Positions 6,574 to 9,050 of a DNA stretch of 9,050 bases are shown piece by piece. Each line of letters starts with the position of its first letter. The first letter of the stretch is position 1. The stretch is from positions 1 through 9,050 of the forward strand of contig ONRO01000323.1 of the NCBI GenBank assembly GCA_900320235.1, written 5' to 3'. Origin of the DNA: an uncultured Eubacteriales bacterium (lineage in GTDB: Bacteria > Bacillota > Clostridia > Oscillospirales > Acutalibacteraceae). A program made the translations under genes and the position numbers. The notes under the pieces are model-generated. The model ran no database searches, had not been told where the DNA came from, and saw only the letters and a program-made list of their open reading frames with translations.

Positions 6574-6594
6574 TGCAGCTGAAATTCAGCTGCA
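6574..6594. repeat. 21-base palindrome between spoIIGA and sigE
   Basis: Two perfect ten-base arms, TGCAGCTGAA (6574-6583) and TTCAGCTGCA (6585-6594), flank a single central base. In RNA this gives a stem of about nine base pairs ending only a few bases before the sigE ribosome site (6570-6561). There is no T-run, so it is not a standard terminator. Confidence 0.8.
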
Positions 6595-6606
6595 TGTCTT
6601 GATTAT

Positions 6607-7422
6607 TCATGTTATCAGCTCAAAAGGTATTACAGCATCCACTCCTCCTGCGATCTTTTCATCATCACATAATGCAATAAATGCACTGACCCGGTGTTTT
6701 ATTCCGGAGCTTATGACAATTATTTCCTCGGGTCTGAAAGCATACAGCAGTCCTTCTCCTCCGACTGATGAATACGGAACAACACGCATTGTTGATTTTA
6801 GTATCAGATCATCAACGCATGCAAATGCAGACTGCTTTGACACTATCACAGGCATTCCCGAAAACGGTTCTTTCAGCATATTCCCGGTATCAAGTCTGCC
6901 TTTAAAAGCTATTTCATGACTTCTGTATTTAACTCTGACGCTGCACTCCATATTTTCAGGCTTTCCAGAACCCGTAATACGCATTATCACTCTTAATATC
7001 ACATAACAAAACAGTGTTGCGATCACGAGCATTATCGGAGGAATTTCAATATATACGCTGCCGTTTCTTATTACAACTGCTTCAGGTGTAAACAGCGTAA
7101 ACAATGCCATCATTATTCCGCAGAATCCGAAGCTTATCAGAAAGAATGCAGCACTTGCCTTAAAAAAAGCATTTCTGTTTAAAGGAGCAAATGCGGTGCC
7201 TATCACAAAGCAGGCTGATGCAAGACTTATTATTATTGAAAGTCCGGACGGCAGCGGCGGAAGAAGAATCACAAAGGAGCACAATCCTCCTGCTGTTGCA
7301 CCAAGCAGCAGTCTTCTCAGCCTTGAATCAAGCGACAGAAATTTTTTGACACTTACAAGTATCATATAATCGATAATAAAATTCACGCAAAACAGAATAT
7401 CAAGATATATAGTATGCGTCAA
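6607..7422 (-). CDS. spoIIGA: SpoIIGA, membrane aspartic protease that processes pro-SigE
   Basis: SpoIIGA sits in the sporulation septum and activates pro-SigE once SpoIIR signals from the forespore. The 271 residues begin with five hydrophobic membrane segments (about 5-24, 37-56, 59-80, 88-112 and 128-147). A cytoplasmic protease domain follows, with the catalytic motif GRLDTGN (176-181; Asp178) typical of the aspartic protease fold, then RVVPYSSVGGEGLLYAFRPE (213-232), which is characteristic of the family. The start is a TTG at 7422-7420, eight bases after a GGGGG ribosome site; no ATG or GTG would retain the first membrane segment equally well. It lies immediately before its substrate gene sigE, the conserved arrangement. 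Weak start signals suggest modest expression. Confidence 0.93.
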   Translation of the reverse strand: MTHTIYLDILFCVNFIIDYMILVSVKKFLSLDSRLRRLLLGATAGGLCSFVILLPPLPSGLSIIISLASACFVIGTAFAPLNRNAFFKASAAFFLISFGFCGIMMALFTLFTPEAVVIRNGSVYIEIPPIMLVIATLFCYVILRVIMRITGSGKPENMECSVRVKYRSHEIAFKGRLDTGNMLKEPFSGMPVIVSKQSAFACVDDLILKSTMRVVPYSSVGGEGLLYAFRPEEIIVISSGIKHRVSAFIALCDDEKIAGGVDAVIPFELIT

Positions 7423-7463
7423 GCTCTATTCCCCCAAGCTGCGTTCACATCACTTTCCAAAAT

Positions 7464-7498
7464 ATTATCAAACGTGAAGTTTTATCTTTTTTGTCTAA
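7464..7498 (-). promoter_or_regulatory. Candidate Spo0A-dependent spoIIGA promoter
   Basis: On the minus strand TAGACA (7497-7492, five of six to the SigA -35) and GATAAT (7469-7464, five of six to the -10) are 22 bases apart. The spoIIG promoter of Bacillus subtilis is known for exactly this over-long spacing and for Spo0A boxes overlapping its -35. TTAGACA (7498-7492) differs from the 0A box TTCGACA at one base. The transcript would start near 7457, about 35 bases before the TTG. Confidence 0.45.
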
Positions 7499-7589
7499 CG
7501 AACCATCTTACTCAATCATATTCCTTTCAGTTACCATTCCAGTATATCTTTTCAGTCGTTTTACCTCAAACTTTTTTCAACGCATCAAG

Positions 7590-7711
7590 CCGCCAACGCT
7601 CACACAAAACTAATCTCCCTTTTTCCACCTGATTCCCGAGTCTATTTTTCTCAGGCAAGCCGACTTCCACAGCTATTAAGCGTAACCACTCCGCCAACGA
7701 TCACTCAAAAT
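7590..7711. repeat. Imperfect direct repeats upstream of spoIIGA
   Basis: CCGCCAACG(C/A)TCAC(A/T)CAAAA occurs at 7590-7610 and 7691-7711, 101 bases apart, with 18 of 21 positions equal. AGCCGACTT also occurs twice, at 7658-7666 and 7741-7749. No reading frame explains them. They may be remnants of a diverged duplication or binding sites. Confidence 0.5.
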
Positions 7712-7924
7712 CGACTGACGATAAGTAATTTGAAAAATGTAGCCGACTTACCTTTTTATGCACCCCCCGGCTTTTTCAATATTTCTATTTTCTTTGAGCA
7801 ATTCTGCACTTTCCTTTGCTGCCCTCTTTCCCAGGGCGGCACAGAGCTTGTGCTCCCTTTATAATCAGATTTTTCATCAGATTTAGTCTATCCGGAAAAA
7901 GCAGTTTATTATTCCTGTTTTTGA

Positions 7925-8125
7925 ATTCACCCCTTGCAGAGGGATTGCCGTCAGGGGATTTCGCCGTACTCCAATGGCACTTCCTTCGGGCGACTGCGGT
8001 CGGCGACCGGGGGCGCTGGGTCTCGCCTGCCGGCTCGGTCGGTGCTGCTGCTTCGCAGCGGTGTTTACTGAACACCCGCTGCCCCCGCTGGACCCCCTGC
8101 AGCCTTTGTAAAGGCTGGCGAAACT
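7925..8125. repeat. GC-rich hairpin-dense island, probable dispersed intergenic repeat
   Basis: Positions 7981-8100 contain 87 G or C in 120 bases (about 72%), against 19 in 60 at 7441-7500. Several perfect or near-perfect hairpins follow one another: CTGCTGC/GCAGCGG (8045-8061), GGTGTT/AACACC (8060-8076) and CAGCCTTT/AAAGGCTG (8100-8117). Open frames cross it on both strands (minus 7785-8144, plus 7816-8160), but their products are rich in Arg, Pro and Gly, show no domain and overlap each other. That is what GC-rich noncoding DNA gives. It may be a dispersed repeat or a structured RNA; its foreign composition suggests insertion. Confidence 0.5.
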
Positions 8126-8128
8126 TTT

Positions 8129-8218
8129 TTAAATCGCCTGCCAATTCAGCAGCTCTGTAAGATCGTCATAACTTCTATAAATCCATTCGTTCCCACTTTG
8201 CTTGCTCTTTCCGCCCAT
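8129..8218 (-). CDS. Possible small ORF, 29 residues, unknown
   Basis: An ATG at 8218-8216 opens a 29-codon frame ending at TAA 8131-8129. The product starts MGGKSKQSGNEW and continues with a Trp/Tyr/Leu-rich segment ending TELLNWQAI. That is a more protein-like composition than the flanking island. The nearest good ribosome site (GGAG in the stretch before 8230) lies too far from this ATG and fits better an overlapping ATG at 8225-8223, whose frame stops after 16 codons. It directly abuts the GC-rich island and may be the remnant of a coding end carried with it. No function can be assigned. Confidence 0.25.
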   Translation of the reverse strand: MGGKSKQSGNEWIYRSYDDLTELLNWQAI

Positions 8219-8305
8219 CAATCATTTTATCACTCTCCGTCTGAACATTTTGTCTTTTGCAGTCTTTTTAAATGCCTTTATTCTGTCCGTTTCCCTGTCT
8301 TTTTG

Positions 8306-8677
8306 TCATGTTGCCTGTTTGTGGGTCTGCTGTGCTCCTAATCCGAAACTTACAGATAGTGCCTGATCAATCTTGTTCATGTCAAATGTATCAAGCGTTC
8401 CCATCTTTTCTCTTAGCCTTTGCTTGTCAAGTGTCCGTATCTGCTCAAGCAATACAACACTGTCCTTCGATAGACCACTCTGGTCTGCATATAATTTTAT
8501 GTGTGTCGGTAGATCAGCCTTTGTCCCCCGGCTTGTTATCGCCGCTGCTATAACGGTTGGACTGTATTTGTTTCCGACATTGTTCTGGATGATAAGCACA
8601 GGACGTACTCCGCCCTGCTCCGATCCGACAACCGGACTCAGATCGGCATAATAGATATCTCCTCTTCTGATCAGCAT
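8306..8677 (-). CDS. ndoA: MazF/EndoA-type endoribonuclease toxin
   Basis: This mRNA interferase cuts single-stranded RNA at short specific sites (UACAU for the Bacillus EndoA) and is normally held inactive by an antitoxin. The 123 residues align along their length with EndoA: RRGDIYYADLSPVVGSEQGGVRPVLIIQNNVGN (split at about 4-36), AAAITSR (44-50), LPTHIKL, and SVVLLEQIRTLDKQRL (about 73-88). The catalytic pair expected in EndoA, Arg25 and Thr48, is present at those positions. The start at ATG 8677 has only a distant GGAG (11 bases), suggesting weak translation. No antitoxin-like frame precedes it in the 260 bases before the neighbouring terminator, and no alr gene is nearby, unlike the usual alr-ndoAI-ndoA order. 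No clear terminator follows. Confidence 0.95.
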   Translation of the reverse strand: MLIRRGDIYYADLSPVVGSEQGGVRPVLIIQNNVGNKYSPTVIAAAITSRGTKADLPTHIKLYADQSGLSKDSVVLLEQIRTLDKQRLREKMGTLDTFDMNKIDQALSVSFGLGAQQTHKQAT

Positions 8678-8770
8678 AGCTTTTCACGCTCCGAATTTTT
8701 GATTTAGTGCTGATATTATTTTGTCCCGCTTACGACGGTTTAATCACCGATAATAAGTTCAACACCTCTG

Positions 8771-8794
8771 ATACTCAATGTTTTTCTTGAGTAT
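8771..8794. repeat. Inverted repeat upstream of mazF
   Basis: ATACTCAA (8771-8778) and TTGAGTAT (8787-8794) are perfect eight-base arms around an eight-base spacer. A second pair, TTCTGA (8827-8832) and TCAGAA (8839-8844), lies further upstream. Neither is followed by a proper T-run on the minus strand. They could be operator sites or leader structure of mazF. I found no convincing promoter near them. Confidence 0.5.
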
Positions 8795-8921
8795 TCTTAT
8801 GCTATATATTATTCAGAAACCGGATATTCTGATAATTGTCAGAACTTTTTTATGTATCTTCCTCAGCAGGACTTTTACGGTGATATATTAATATATATGC
8901 TTGCTGATCTGTTTTAAGAAC

Positions 8922-8956
8922 AAAAAAACAGACAGCACCTTATCCTGTGCTGCCTG
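8922..8956 (-). terminator. Rho-independent terminator of the pseudouridine synthase gene
   Basis: On the minus strand a ten-base-pair stem (8956-8947 with 8938-8929, one G-U pair) closes an eight-base loop and is followed by C and seven T after one base (8928-8922). The 5' arm lies inside the last codons of the gene and the stop codon is in the loop. Confidence 0.9.
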
Positions 8957-9050
8957 CTGCGTATTCTTTAAAAAAATCTATTTCGCTCTGCACTGTTATT
9001 ATCTCCCTCGTTTCAGGATGCGTAAAAGTCACCCTCGTACAGTGCAGACA
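8940..9050 (-). CDS. C-terminal end of an RluA-family 23S rRNA pseudouridine synthase (partial)
   Basis: The frame is open to the right edge and ends at TAA 8942-8940, giving 36 residues: CLHCTRVTFTHPETREI at the start and EIDFFKEYAAGSTG at the end. The LHxxxVTFTHPxTxExI pattern is the conserved last strand of RluA-type synthases, which convert uridine to pseudouridine in rRNA or tRNA; the catalytic Asp region lies outside the window. Without the rest of the protein the exact member (RluA, RluC or RluD type) cannot be named. The gene end overlaps its terminator hairpin. Confidence 0.65.
   Translation of the reverse strand, partial: CLHCTRVTFTHPETREIITVQSEIDFFKEYAAGSTG

Noticed and set aside
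7741..7777. A plus-strand terminator (AGCCG...CGGCT followed by TTTTT).
   Set aside because: The stem is only five base pairs with a loop of about 27 bases, and no plus-strand gene ends here.
7785..8160. Long open frames on both strands across the GC-rich island (minus 119 residues, plus 114 residues).
   Set aside because: They overlap each other, have low-complexity Arg/Pro/Gly-rich products without domains, and have no convincing ribosome site. GC-rich DNA keeps frames open by chance.
8678..8920. An antitoxin gene upstream of mazF.
   Set aside because: No frame with a plausible start, ribosome site and antitoxin-like sequence was found; stops are frequent in all minus-strand frames.
1..9050. 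CRISPR arrays, tRNA or rRNA genes, insertion sequences with terminal repeats.
   Set aside because: None was recognised on reading both strands. The rpn gene has no terminal inverted repeats around it and is not treated as an insertion sequence despite the family's transposase-like name.

Overview
The window looks like a chromosomal segment of an endospore-forming, low-GC Gram-positive bacterium of the class Clostridia. A Ruminococcus-like (Oscillospiraceae) relative is most likely. The evidence is a spoIIGA-sigE sporulation pair, a ctsR-mcsA-mcsB heat-shock operon, a type III glutamine synthetase and an EndoA-type MazF. The genus is an inference from gene content and style, not from a database match. 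Every supported gene lies on the minus strand, so the gene order in the direction of transcription runs from high to low coordinates.

Layout from high to low coordinate: the 3' end of an RluA-type pseudouridine synthase gene (8940-9050, cut by the window) with a strong terminator; a lone mazF/ndoA toxin gene (8306-8677) with no recognisable antitoxin beside it; an 880-base gene-poor stretch (7423-8305) holding a very GC-rich, hairpin-rich island, a possible 29-codon ORF, imperfect repeats and a candidate Spo0A-type promoter; spoIIGA (6607-7422) and sigE (5820-6554), separated by a 21-base palindrome; glnN (3415-5505), with a near-consensus promoter and a leader that contains an intrinsic terminator and a competing hairpin; an Rpn-family PD-(D/E)XK nuclease gene (2223-3098) with what looks like an internal translation start; and ctsR (1510-1968), mcsA (968-1474) and mcsB (1-956, cut by the window).

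How the parts work together. SpoIIGA is the membrane protease that activates pro-SigE in the mother cell during sporulation. CtsR represses the heat-shock operon through tandem heptads that overlap its own promoter. McsB, stimulated by the zinc protein McsA, is a protein-arginine kinase that inactivates CtsR and marks proteins for ClpCP; clpC would be expected just beyond position 1. GlnN assimilates ammonium, and its leader has the layout of an antitermination switch, possibly of the ANTAR type.

The observations most worth following are: (a) a strong ribosome binding site plus ATG inside the rpn gene that would make a separate 94-residue C-terminal protein, as described for intragenic antitoxins of Rpn nucleases; (b) the glnN leader attenuator with an A1/G4 hexaloop hairpin overlapping the terminator; (c) a symmetric CtsR operator arrangement around the ctsR promoter; (d) a candidate spoIIGA promoter with the unusual 22-base spacer; and (e) the GC-rich structured island near 7925-8125.
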